This document shows positions 16,918 to 27,057 of a stretch of DNA of 64,000 nucleotides, in pieces (the first letter of the stretch is position 1; each line of letters begins with the position of its first letter). This DNA is from Vicinamibacterales bacterium (GTDB lineage Bacteria > Acidobacteriota > Vicinamibacteria > Vicinamibacterales > UBA8438). The notes below the pieces were generated by a model. The model was not told the origin of the DNA, did not search any database, and was given only the letters and a program-made list of their open reading frames with translations. The stretch lies in contig CALLXD010000039.1 of NCBI GenBank assembly GCA_937766455.1, positions 62,001-126,000 on the forward strand, in the 5' to 3' direction. A program made the position numbers and the translations under genes.

Positions 16918-18766
16918 ATGGCGAACGACACACCAGAGCACACCAAGAAAAAGAAGGGTTTCGCGTCGCCAGGCGCTTGGGCGGAGGCTCGCGCCCTGGT
17001 GCGCGCGCATCGGAACCGGCTCATCCTCGGTATGGGGCTGATGCTGGTCAGCCGCGCGGCCGGCTTTGTGTTGCCCAGTATGTTGGGTTATGTCGTCGAC
17101 GACGTGATCGGCACCGGGCGGTCGGACCTGCTCGTGTGGCTCGCGCTGGGGGCAGCGGTGGCCACGTTGGTGCAGGCCAGCAGCGGGTTCGCGCTGTCGC
17201 AGGTGCTCGGCGTCGCGGCACAACGTGCTATTACCGAGATGCGGAAGCGGGTCCAGCGCCACGTGACCCGACTTCCGGTCAGCTATTTCGATTCGACCAA
17301 GAGCGGCGTCCTGATCTCCCGCGTCATGACCGACGCCGAGGGCATTCGTAATCTGGTGGGCACCGGGCTCGCGCAACTGGTGGGCGGCTTCGTGACCGCG
17401 ACCGTCGGCATGGCGGTGTTGTTTTATCTGAACTGGCAGCTGACGGTGGTGACCCTGATCATTCTGGTCCTCTTCGGTCTGGTGATGACCACCATGTTCA
17501 AGCGGCTGCGGCCGCTGTTCCGCGAGCGCGGGAAGATCAACGCGGAGGTCACGGGCCGACTTGGGGAGACCCTGGGCGGTGTCCGCATCATCAAGGCCTA
17601 CAGCGTCGAGAAGCGAGAGCAGCTGGTGTTCGCGAAGGGGGCCCATCGGTTGTTGCGCAACGTGGCACAGACGGTGACCGGTGTGTCCGCCAGCACGTCG
17701 GCGGCGTCGCTCGCCATCGGCATGATCGGCGCGTTGATGATCTTGATGGGCGGCCGTGGGATTATCGCCGGCGACTGGACCGTGGGCGCCATGCTGCAAT
17801 ACATGGTGTTCACGGGAGTGGTTGTGGCGCCGGTCATTTCCATTGCGTCGATCGGCACGCAGATTACCGAGGCGTTCGCCGGCCTCGACCGGATTCGGGA
17901 GATTCTGGGCACACCCACGGAACTGGACGAGGACGAGACGCGGGCCCCGATCGAGGAGCTGCGCGGGGACATCGAGCTCGACCAGGTGACGTTCGCGTAC
18001 AACGAAGGCGAGCCGGTGTTGCGGGGGGTGTCGTTGTCAGCCCCGGCGGGCACCACGACGGCGCTGGTCGGATCGAGCGGCTCTGGGAAGAGCACCCTCG
18101 TCAGCCTGGTGATGGCGTTCAATCGGCCGCAAGAGGGCCGGGTGCTGGTGGACGGCCACGATCTGTCGACGTTGAAGCTCGCTGACTTTCGGCGTCAGCT
18201 GGGCGTCGTGTTGCAGGAGAATTTCCTGTTCGACGGCTCGGTCGCGTCGAATATCAGCTTTGCTCGGCGCCACGCGACCCGGGCCGAGATCGAGGAAGTC
18301 AGTCGCATCGCCCACGCCGACGAGTTCATCCGGGCGTTCCCGGAGGGGTACGACACCATCGTTGGCGAGCGCGGTGTCAAACTGTCCGGGCGGGCAGCGC
18401 CAGCGGGTGGCTATCGCGCGTGCGATTCTGGCCAACCCCCGCGTGCTGATCCTCGATGAGGCAACGTCCAGCCTCGACAGCGAGAGCGAGTCGCTGATCC
18501 AGGACGGGTTGCGAGCGCTGCGACGGGGCCGCACGACGTTCGTCATCGCCCACCGACTGTCCACGATTCAGAGCGCGGACCAGATCATCGTGCTCGAGCA
18601 CGGACAGATTGTGGAGCGTGGTACGCACGCGGAGCTGCTGGCCGCTGCCGGTCGATATCGGGAACTGTACGACACGCAATACCGTTTCGAGGAGGACCGC
18701 TTCATCAACCCAGGCGAGGACTTCACTCCGGAGCCCGAACCGGTCGAGATGCCGAAGGCGCGATAG
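16918..18766 (+). pseudogene. ABC exporter (fused permease-ATPase), single-base frameshift
   Basis: A half-size type IV ABC exporter, about 615 residues if corrected. Start is ATG 16918 (a GTG at 16915 is adjacent). Residues 30-320 hold six membrane helices with the usual coupling-helix area; the ATPase follows with Walker A GSSGSGKST, Q-loop [13 protein letters not shown], signature [14 protein letters not shown], Walker [13 protein letters not shown] and H-loop [10 protein letters not shown]. The signature is broken: GGG at 18388-18390 should be GG, and from there the second half (to 18766) is read in another frame. Without correction the protein stops at 18459, losing Walker B. MsbA-like lipid export is plausible but the substrate is unknown. 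As with rsgA, a sequencing error is a strong alternative to real inactivation. Confidence 0.88.
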
Positions 18767-18913
18767 GTCTGACCTCCCCTACGCTCGCGATCCACGCCCA
18801 ACCGACCGCAGCGCCCGCGAACTCGTCAAGACCTCGATTGGTCCCGTCGGGGTGCGCCCCTTTCGGCCGGCTGCCTTTCTGCGGTGGCCCGATCGTTGGG
18901 TTACAGTAGGTTC

Positions 18914-19618
18914 ATGGACACACGGCGAACAGTGGGTACTTGGTTGACGGCAACCGCCGCCGCCGGCGTCGTCGCCTTCGCAGTGACAGGGCTCGAGGGT
19001 GGGGTGCAGACCACCGGCACCATCGCCGGCGTCGTGACGATGGATAATCCGCCCGCACCTGATACGCTCGCGCCAAATATCGACCAGGCCGTGTGTGGGG
19101 ACACGCTACCCAATGAGGAGATTGTGGCGGACGCGGACGGTCACGTGGCGAATGCCGTGATCCGCGTGACGGGGGTCCCGTGGTCCGAGGGGCCTGCGGC
19201 GCCGACACTCAACAACATCGACTGCCGGTTTGTGCCACACGTCCAGATTGCGAAGACCCGCGAGCAACTCGACATTACGAGCGAAGACGATACGTTGCAC
19301 TCGACCCACGCCTACGATGACCGGAACCGCACCGACTTCAACATCGCCATGCCATTCTCCGGTCTGAACGTGACCCGCCCGCTGCGTCGACCCGGCGTCA
19401 TGCGCGTGGAGTGCGATTCTCACAAGTGGATGCGCGGCTGGATCGTGGTGAGCAACGACATCGGCGCCGTCAGCGAGGGAGACGGCACGTTTACGATTGA
19501 GGACGTGCCGGCCGGCACCCACGAGGTGACGATCTGGCATGAGACGCTCGGCTCCCAACCGCAGACGATCACCGTGACGGCCGGCGAGACGACGACGGTG
19601 GCGTTCACGCTGCAGTAG
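18914..19618 (+). CDS. Exported cupredoxin-like protein with C-terminal carboxypeptidase-regulatory-like strands
   Basis: 234 residues from ATG 18914, with an N-terminal hydrophobic signal (TATAAAGVVAFAVTG). The central part resembles the cupredoxin-like domain of proteins annotated as methylamine-utilisation or plastocyanin-like: NIDCRFVPHVQIAK, then DTLHSTHAY (His129 and His132), then RVECDSHKWMRGW (Cys167, His170, Met173), giving a possible His-Cys-His-Met copper site. The last 45 residues (GDGTFTIEDVPAGTHEV, TVTAGETTTVAFTL) form a carboxypeptidase-regulatory-like fold. Periplasmic electron transfer or copper handling is the natural guess; no oxidase partner is adjacent. Confidence 0.7.
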   Translation: MDTRRTVGTWLTATAAAGVVAFAVTGLEGGVQTTGTIAGVVTMDNPPAPDTLAPNIDQAVCGDTLPNEEIVADADGHVANAVIRVTGVPWSEGPAAPTLNNIDCRFVPHVQIAKTREQLDITSEDDTLHSTHAYDDRNRTDFNIAMPFSGLNVTRPLRRPGVMRVECDSHKWMRGWIVVSNDIGAVSEGDGTFTIEDVPAGTHEVTIWHETLGSQPQTITVTAGETTTVAFTLQ

Positions 19619-19668
19619 TCCGGGGCTGCCTCCCCCGAGTCGTCCCCGGGTCCGTTTACCCCGTCTGT
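19619..19668. terminator. Short convergent gap with GC-rich stem and direct repeat
   Basis: The 50 bases between the convergent cupredoxin-like and ATP-grasp genes contain a GGGG...CCCC stem candidate and a tandem GTTTACCCCGTCT / GTTTACCCCGCCT repeat. It may end transcription from both sides; there is no U-tract, so support is weak. Confidence 0.25.
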
Positions 19669-20736
19669 TTACCCCGCCTTGTCTGCTTTCCACTGCAGGC
19701 CCGCGTCCAGAATCTGCTGCAGCAGCGCTTCGTACGACACGCCCACGTGATGCGCCGACTCGGCGAAGTCTTCGCCGTAGGCGAGCTGGGGATTGGCGTT
19801 CGCCTCAAGCACCCACGGTTGCCCTGCGGCGTCCAGGCGGATATCGATTCGGCCGTAGCCGTTCATCTGGAGCGCGCGAAACGTGCGGATTGCGAGTTGC
19901 TGGATGGATTCAGCCATGCCGCGACGGGGGAGGCGAGCGCTTCCGCAGCGGATACCATGCTTGCTCTGGTAGGGCGTGCTCCACTTCACCCGGGCGGTAG
20001 CGATGCGGTACAGCGAGTTCGGCATCGTGGTGAACTTCATCTCCCAAACCGGGAACGCGCGCGGGTTCCCGTTCCCGATGACCCCCACATACAACTCGCG
20101 CCCCTCAATGTACTGCTCCACGATGGCGTCTGTGGCGAGTCCGTCGTGGACATAAGCCACCCGTTCGCTGAGCTTGGCATCGTTGGTCACCACCGACGCC
20201 TGTGAGATGCCGTAGGAGGCATCCTGGGTCAAGGACTTCACGATGAGCGGGTAGGTGAGTGTGGTGGGTCGTGGCGGCCGACGACCCACAGGCACGACGA
20301 CGGAAGCAGGGGTCGGAAGACCTTCATAGGACAGGATCTTCTTGGTCAGCGCCTTGTCGCGCGACAGGATCATGCCGCGCGGGTTACAGCCGGTATACCG
20401 CAGCCGCAACAGCTCGAGGTGGCTCACCACGTTCTGGTCGAAGGTGCCGACCTCATGGAATGCCTCCATCAGGTTGAAGGCGAGATGCGGTCTGACCTCT
20501 GCCATCGTGTCCCTGACCACGCCCACTTCGGCTCCCAGGCCGACCGTATAGACATCGTGCCCCATCGCGGCCAGGGTGTTGGTGACGTCGTACTCGGTTT
20601 TCCATCGGGGTGTGACCACATCGACCCCACGCACATCATCCGGCGGAACCAGGTAGTCGTGCATCAGGGCGAGTACACGAAGCTTCTTCACCATGCCTCC
20701 GATGGTGCCACCGGTGGACGGTGGCGAATCTGACAT
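19669..20736 (-). CDS. D-alanine-D-alanine ligase-like ATP-grasp protein
   Basis: 355 residues from ATG 20736; a shorter start at 20694 (MVKKLRVLALMHD) is also good. The ATP-grasp core is clear: SRDKALTKKILSYEGLPTPA, PLIVKSLTQDASYGISQ (ATP-binding lysine and loop), VEQYIEGRELYVGVIGN, and the metal-binding end GYGRIDIRLDAAGQPWVLEANANPQL. The N-terminus (EYDVTNTLAAMGHDV, LAFNLMEAF) is that of Ddl-type ligases, but it departs from true Ddl in the omega-loop region, so it may ligate other amino or hydroxy acids. It is not next to mur genes. The ligase class is sure; the substrate is not. Confidence 0.85.
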   Translation of the reverse strand: MSDSPPSTGGTIGGMVKKLRVLALMHDYLVPPDDVRGVDVVTPRWKTEYDVTNTLAAMGHDVYTVGLGAEVGVVRDTMAEVRPHLAFNLMEAFHEVGTFDQNVVSHLELLRLRYTGCNPRGMILSRDKALTKKILSYEGLPTPASVVVPVGRRPPRPTTLTYPLIVKSLTQDASYGISQASVVTNDAKLSERVAYVHDGLATDAIVEQYIEGRELYVGVIGNGNPRAFPVWEMKFTTMPNSLYRIATARVKWSTPYQSKHGIRCGSARLPRRGMAESIQQLAIRTFRALQMNGYGRIDIRLDAAGQPWVLEANANPQLAYGEDFAESAHHVGVSYEALLQQILDAGLQWKADKAG

Positions 20737-20873
20737 GCGGTACACTGAGTGGTCGCCCCTTGTCGGGCTCGACCAGACAACGCCGGGCCGCACAACGCGT
20801 GCGGGCGAGGGTGACTGTATCGTAGTTTCCGCACGGCCCCGTGCTTCGACTGTCTGCTTTCTGGAAGATCTGA

Positions 20874-22550
<1,677 letters not shown>

Positions 22551-22685
22551 GCACCTACCCTGGCCCTGGCTTCGCGGCCAGAATAACGGCGAGCACGTCT
22601 GGGGGAACCACCAGTGTCGGAATTTTGTTCCATGGTGGCCATTCTACGATGGCGTTGGCGGCCAAACTCGCGCACGGCGCGAGAC

Positions 22686-22693
22686 AGGAGGGG
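22686..22693 (+). promoter_or_regulatory. Ribosome binding site fixing the DUF4344 gene start
   Basis: AGGAGGGG ends 7 bases before the GTG at 22701. The ATG at 22716 has no comparable site, so the GTG is preferred. Confidence 0.65.
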
Positions 22694-22700
22694 ACAGACT

Positions 22701-23777
22701 GTGGCACTGACAGCTATGGGGCGGCACCTGACCACCGCAGCGCTCGTGGGCGCTCTTGTGGGTGTTCCGAATGGCGCGTTTGCGCAGACCATCCATGAGG
22801 TCGTCATCAGCAACGAGTCAGATTACGACGTGTACGAGTTGTTTGTGAGTCCGTCGGAGGAGATGGACTGGGGGCCCAACCAGCTGGGCAATGACATTCT
22901 GACGGCCGGGGACGGGTACGTCTTTGATATGGAGGCGGGGCAGTGGGACTTTCGGTTTATTGACGATGAGCAGAACGCCTGCGTGGTGAGCGGGCTGTCG
23001 GTCTCTGAGGCGTCCGAGTTCACTCTGACGAACGATCTGCTTGAGACCTGCGTTGGCGCAGGCACCGATTCGGTCGGGGGCCCGGGCGACGGCGGCTTCC
23101 CCGTCGTCTTCGAGAGGGCTGCGGGATTCGAAGTAATGGCTGAGGGGTTGGAGAACGACGGCGTGTTTCAAATGCTGACGGCGGAGGTCTCGGACACCTT
23201 GGTGTTGCCAGACGGCCTCCAAACGGTCTTCACGGCGTGCGGTATGCCCAACGCCTTTTACGATCCGTCGACGCTTCGTATCACCATGTGTTACGAGTTC
23301 TTCGACCTGTTCGCGGAGGCGGTCTCCACGCCCGAGATGGACAGCGCGCAGATACGAGAGGCGATCATCGGGTCCGGCGTCTTTTTCTACTTACACGAAT
23401 TGGGCCACGCGCTTCGACATGTCCTGGACCTGCCCGTGACGGGGCGCGAAGAAGATGCGGTCGACGATCTCGCGGCCATTACGCTTGTCGGCGACGATGA
23501 GGCGGAGGGGTGGCTGCTCGGTGCGATGATGAGTTTCGCCGGGCTGGCCAGGTCCGTCGAAGAGGGTAATATCCAGCTTCCGTTCTGGGACGAGCACTCG
23601 CTCGACGCCCAGCGGATGTATACCGTCGCCTGCGTGCTGTACGGGAGCGACCCCGAACGGCACGCCGGCTTCGTTGGAGAGAACGGGCTGCCGGAGCAAC
23701 GTGCCGCCCGCTGTCCGGCAGAATTTGAGCAGAAATCGAGCGCCTGGGGTCGGTTGCTCGAGCCTCACCTGCGTTAG
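22701..23777 (+). CDS. Exported DUF4344-type zinc metallopeptidase
   Basis: 358 residues from GTG 22701, with a signal peptide ending NGAFAQT. The N-terminal 110 residues (TIHEVVISNESDYDVYELFVSP...) form a small beta domain of unknown role. The C-terminal 220 residues fit DUF4344: ACGMPNAFYDPSTLRITMCYE before the HELGH zinc motif (residues 232-236), then DLPVTGREEDAVDDLAAI, where the acidic residues probably include the third ligand. Cysteines (CGMP, MCYE, VACVLYG, RCPAEF) suggest disulfides. No substrate is known for the family. The terminal domain match is good; the fusion to the N-terminal domain is seen here without a recognised counterpart. Confidence 0.85.
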   Translation: MALTAMGRHLTTAALVGALVGVPNGAFAQTIHEVVISNESDYDVYELFVSPSEEMDWGPNQLGNDILTAGDGYVFDMEAGQWDFRFIDDEQNACVVSGLSVSEASEFTLTNDLLETCVGAGTDSVGGPGDGGFPVVFERAAGFEVMAEGLENDGVFQMLTAEVSDTLVLPDGLQTVFTACGMPNAFYDPSTLRITMCYEFFDLFAEAVSTPEMDSAQIREAIIGSGVFFYLHELGHALRHVLDLPVTGREEDAVDDLAAITLVGDDEAEGWLLGAMMSFAGLARSVEEGNIQLPFWDEHSLDAQRMYTVACVLYGSDPERHAGFVGENGLPEQRAARCPAEFEQKSSAWGRLLEPHLR

Positions 23778-23839
23778 TGGACCGCACGGGCCTATCGTAC
23801 GTCTGGGGGACATGTCACCAGGGGCCAGGACGCGTGAGA

Positions 23840-25684
23840 CTATCCTGGTTGCCCCACTACGCCCTTCGTGCGGCGTAGGTGCATCGCAATGGCGACCACA
23901 AACAGCACCGCCCCGGCCGCGTCGGTTATCGTCGTGGCGTAGAACAGCAGTAGCCCGCCCGCTACCGCGATTGTCCGCTCGACCATGGTGGCTTCCTGGC
24001 GTAACCAGCCACCAAAGCCCATGGCGAGCGCCAAGATGCCGACCACGGCGGTCGACACGGTCGTGACGGTGTCGACGAGCGGCGCCTGCAACAGCACCCC
24101 CAGCCCCTCCGGACTCAAGGTGAACGCGAACGGAACGAGGAAGGCCGGAAGCGTGTACTTCCAGGTCAGCATCATCGTCTTGAACGGGTTTCCGCCGGTG
24201 ATCGCGGCGGCCGCGAATGGCGACAATGCGGTCGGCGGACTGACCTCGGAGAGCACCGCGTAGTAGAAGATGAACATGTGTGCGGCTACTTCCGGCACCC
24301 CAACCTCAGTGAGGGCCGGGGCGATCATGACCGCCGCGATAATGTAGGACGCGGTGACCGGCACCGCGAGCCCCAGCATCCACACCGCCACCGCCGCATA
24401 GAACACCGTGAAGAAGACGCTGCCGCCGGCCAGGTCCACGATGATGTTGGAGATCTTCAGGCCCAGTCCGGTCAAGGTGACCACACCGACGATGACACCC
24501 GCTGTGGCGGTCGTGGCCACGACTCCGAGCACGGCGCGACCACCGGTTTCGAGGGCGGTGACGAGTCGCCTCGGTTTCAGGGCGGTCTCGCGTCGCACGA
24601 AACTCAACAGGATGGCGAGCATCGTGGCCAGAAACACGGCGCGGAACGGGGTCATTCCAGATATCAGGAGCACCACGATGGCGATCAGCGGGATGAACTG
24701 GTAGCCAGACTGTCGAGTCAGTTCCCAGACCGAGGGCAGGTCCACATCGACCGCCTTCGTGCCGAGCCGACGAGCATCCGCCTCGATCATCAGCACGATT
24801 GACAAGTAGTAGAGCACCGCCGGCACGATGGCCATCACGATCACTTGCAGGTAGGTGACCTTCAAGAACTCGGCGATGAGAAAGGCGGCGGCGCCCATGG
24901 TGGGCGGCGCCATGATGGCGCCGATGCCACTGGCCGAGAGGATGCCCCCACCGACCTCCGGTGAGAACCCGGCGCGTCGCAGCATGGGCCAGGCGACCGC
25001 TCCGAGCGTTACCGTGGTGGCGACGCCGCTGCCGGACACGGTGCCGAGCAGAAATCCGGACAAGGCGACGGTGCGGCCCGGTCCGGCGCCGCTTTTGGAC
25101 CGGCCGAAGGCGGACATGGTCCACGTGATGAAGAACTGTCCCGCGCCAGAATGCTGCAGCATGGCGCCGAAGATCGTGAAGAGCACAATGTAGGTGGCGG
25201 CCACGTTGAGCGGAACACCGAAAATACCCTCGAGCGTCATGTACAACGTGCCGACGAGACGCGCGAGCGTGTAGCCGCGATGCGCGAAAATCTCCATTCC
25301 AATCAGCTCGAAATAGGGACCGTAGTAGCCGTACAGCAGGAACGTGCCTGCGGTGACCGGGAGAATCCAGCCGACGGTGCGCCGCGTGGCCTCAAGCACC
25401 AGCAGTGTGGTGATCGCGCCGAAGGCAATGTCGAGGGTCGTCGGGGTCGCCGCGCGGCGTACAAATTCGTTGAAGTCGAAGATCGGGAAGGCGAGTACCG
25501 CCACCGTGATGGCCACGAGCGCCCAGTCGGCTGCCGCCACGCGCGGCGACGACGTCGACCGTGCTGGGTAGAGGATGAATGTGAGGACCAGCGAGAGCAG
25601 GAGAAAACTGACTCGATAGATCTGTGCCGGCACGATCTGCACGGTCCAGTACAGCGCGTACAGCGACAATCCGGCAGCCAGCAC
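23840..25684 (-). CDS. TRAP transporter fused permease, TAXI type (4TM/12TM)
   Basis: At least 614 residues, almost entirely membrane helices. The small DctQ-like part (first four helices) is fused to the large DctM-like part, where GTVSGSGVATTVTLGAVAWPMLRRAG, GGILSASGIGAIMAPPTMGAAAF and SEVSPPTALSPFAAAAI are the hallmark TRAP-TAXI fused permease motifs. With the substrate-binding protein encoded just upstream it imports an organic acid or related solute with sodium. The first start codon in frame is GTG 25684, but the frame is open back to the stop of the upstream gene at 25805, and those 40 residues (TRRLTGLTERLVTV before the GTG) look like family sequence, so the true start may be a non-standard codon. 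Confidence 0.93.
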   Translation of the reverse strand: MLAAGLSLYALYWTVQIVPAQIYRVSFLLLSLVLTFILYPARSTSSPRVAAADWALVAITVAVLAFPIFDFNEFVRRAATPTTLDIAFGAITTLLVLEATRRTVGWILPVTAGTFLLYGYYGPYFELIGMEIFAHRGYTLARLVGTLYMTLEGIFGVPLNVAATYIVLFTIFGAMLQHSGAGQFFITWTMSAFGRSKSGAGPGRTVALSGFLLGTVSGSGVATTVTLGAVAWPMLRRAGFSPEVGGGILSASGIGAIMAPPTMGAAAFLIAEFLKVTYLQVIVMAIVPAVLYYLSIVLMIEADARRLGTKAVDVDLPSVWELTRQSGYQFIPLIAIVVLLISGMTPFRAVFLATMLAILLSFVRRETALKPRRLVTALETGGRAVLGVVATTATAGVIVGVVTLTGLGLKISNIIVDLAGGSVFFTVFYAAVAVWMLGLAVPVTASYIIAAVMIAPALTEVGVPEVAAHMFIFYYAVLSEVSPPTALSPFAAAAITGGNPFKTMMLTWKYTLPAFLVPFAFTLSPEGLGVLLQAPLVDTVTTVSTAVVGILALAMGFGGWLRQEATMVERTIAVAGGLLLFYATTITDAAGAVLFVVAIAMHLRRTKGVVGQPG

Positions 25685-25804
25685 GGTGACGAGCCGCTCC
25701 GTGAGACCGGTCAGACGCCTGGTCTGAACCTCGGCGTCTGGATCGTCCCGAGGATCGATCGGCGGGCCAGGTGGATTCGTCAGGAAGGGCTCCGGTGTCT
25801 CGGA

Positions 25805-26788
25805 TTAGTCGCGCCAGACGTTCTGTTCGCGGTAGTAGCGGATGGCGCCCTCATGAAACGGTACCGTGGAGCCTTGGACGGCGCTTTCCAGCGTCAGCTT
25901 GGCCGCCTCCGCGTGCACCGCGCCGAGTTGGTCGTGATGCTCGAAGAGTGCCTGGGTGATCCGGTAGGCCAGGTCCTCGGACATCTCCTCGTGCGCCACC
26001 AGGACATTGGCGACGCCGATGACGTCGGCGTCGGCCGCCATGCCGGGGTAGGTGATGCTGGGAATCGTGACGCTGTGATACACCGCCCCGTGGTCTTCTC
26101 GTAGGAGCGGCAGTGTGTCGGTGTTCGAGACCAACTTGACGGTGCGGCCCGGGGTGGACGCCAGGTCGAGCACCGCGCCGGTCGGGATGCCCCCGCTCCA
26201 GAAGAACGCGTCGATCTTGTCGTCTTTGAGCGCGTCGACAGACTCGGACACTCCCAGACTCTGCTGGCGGATATCGGTGCTGGCGTTCAATCCGGCCGCC
26301 TCGAGCACGCGCACGGCGGTGATCTCGGTGCCACTGCCTGGCGCGCCCGTCGACACGACCCGGTCGCGGAGGTCGGCGACCGTCTCGATGCCCTTGCCCT
26401 CGAGCGTGACAAGCTGATTCAGGTTGTCGTAGAGCACGGCGATGGCCCGGGCCGGCACGACCCCGAAGTCGGCGAAGACACCGCGTCCGGCGGCCGCATC
26501 GTCGAGTGAGTCGGCCAGGGCAAAGGCGAGGTCGGCGCCGTGATTCGCGAGGAACTTCAGATTGTCGACCGTGCCGGCCGTGACTTCGGCGGTCGCTTCC
26601 ACTCCTTCGACATGGTCGCTGATGACCTGCGCGACGCCGCCACCGAACGGGTAGTACACCCCACCAGTGCCGCCGGTCGCGACCGACAGACGCTGGGTCA
26701 GGCCGCCGCCGCTTGGCGGGGCGCAGGCGATAGCCGCCCCCAGGAGAGCCACCGGGAAGAACGCACGAAGGCCAACATGCTTCATCAT
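25805..26788 (-). CDS. TRAP transporter TAXI-family solute-binding lipoprotein
   Basis: 327 residues from ATG 26788 (a second ATG follows directly). The N-terminus is a signal with ALLGAAIAC, a lipobox-like site. The mature part has the TAXI signature LSVATGGTGGVYYPFGGGVAQVISDH, then TAGTVDNLKFLANHGADLAFALAD and the GIETVADLRDRVVSTGAPGSGTE and DAFFWSGGIPTGAV stretches. It captures the substrate in the periplasm for the fused permease encoded next; its stop codon (TAA, 25805-25807) is in the same frame as the permease. The ligand class (dicarboxylate, glutamate-like or other) cannot be told from sequence. Confidence 0.94.
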   Translation of the reverse strand: MMKHVGLRAFFPVALLGAAIACAPPSGGGLTQRLSVATGGTGGVYYPFGGGVAQVISDHVEGVEATAEVTAGTVDNLKFLANHGADLAFALADSLDDAAAGRGVFADFGVVPARAIAVLYDNLNQLVTLEGKGIETVADLRDRVVSTGAPGSGTEITAVRVLEAAGLNASTDIRQQSLGVSESVDALKDDKIDAFFWSGGIPTGAVLDLASTPGRTVKLVSNTDTLPLLREDHGAVYHSVTIPSITYPGMAADADVIGVANVLVAHEEMSEDLAYRITQALFEHHDQLGAVHAEAAKLTLESAVQGSTVPFHEGAIRYYREQNVWRD

Positions 26789-27057
26789 CAGATCGCCGCT
26801 CCAGACATTCCAGGCCAAGTGCAGATGGCCCCTATTCTACTCTCGGACGCTGTCGGCCCGGTGCCCCGCACCTCTCCAGCAACGCCCCAACAGCGCCGCC
26901 GTTGGCCCACGCTTCGGATGGGAGGCGTCGCGCGTCACCGGCACGCGGGCACTATGATAGTCGTAGTTGCGGCGGTGCCCGTCCCCACGGTGAGAGACGG
27001 AAAGGACCGCGGTCGTCAAGGGCCTTGCCGTCACGCGTGCCGCCGCTGGTACTTCGG

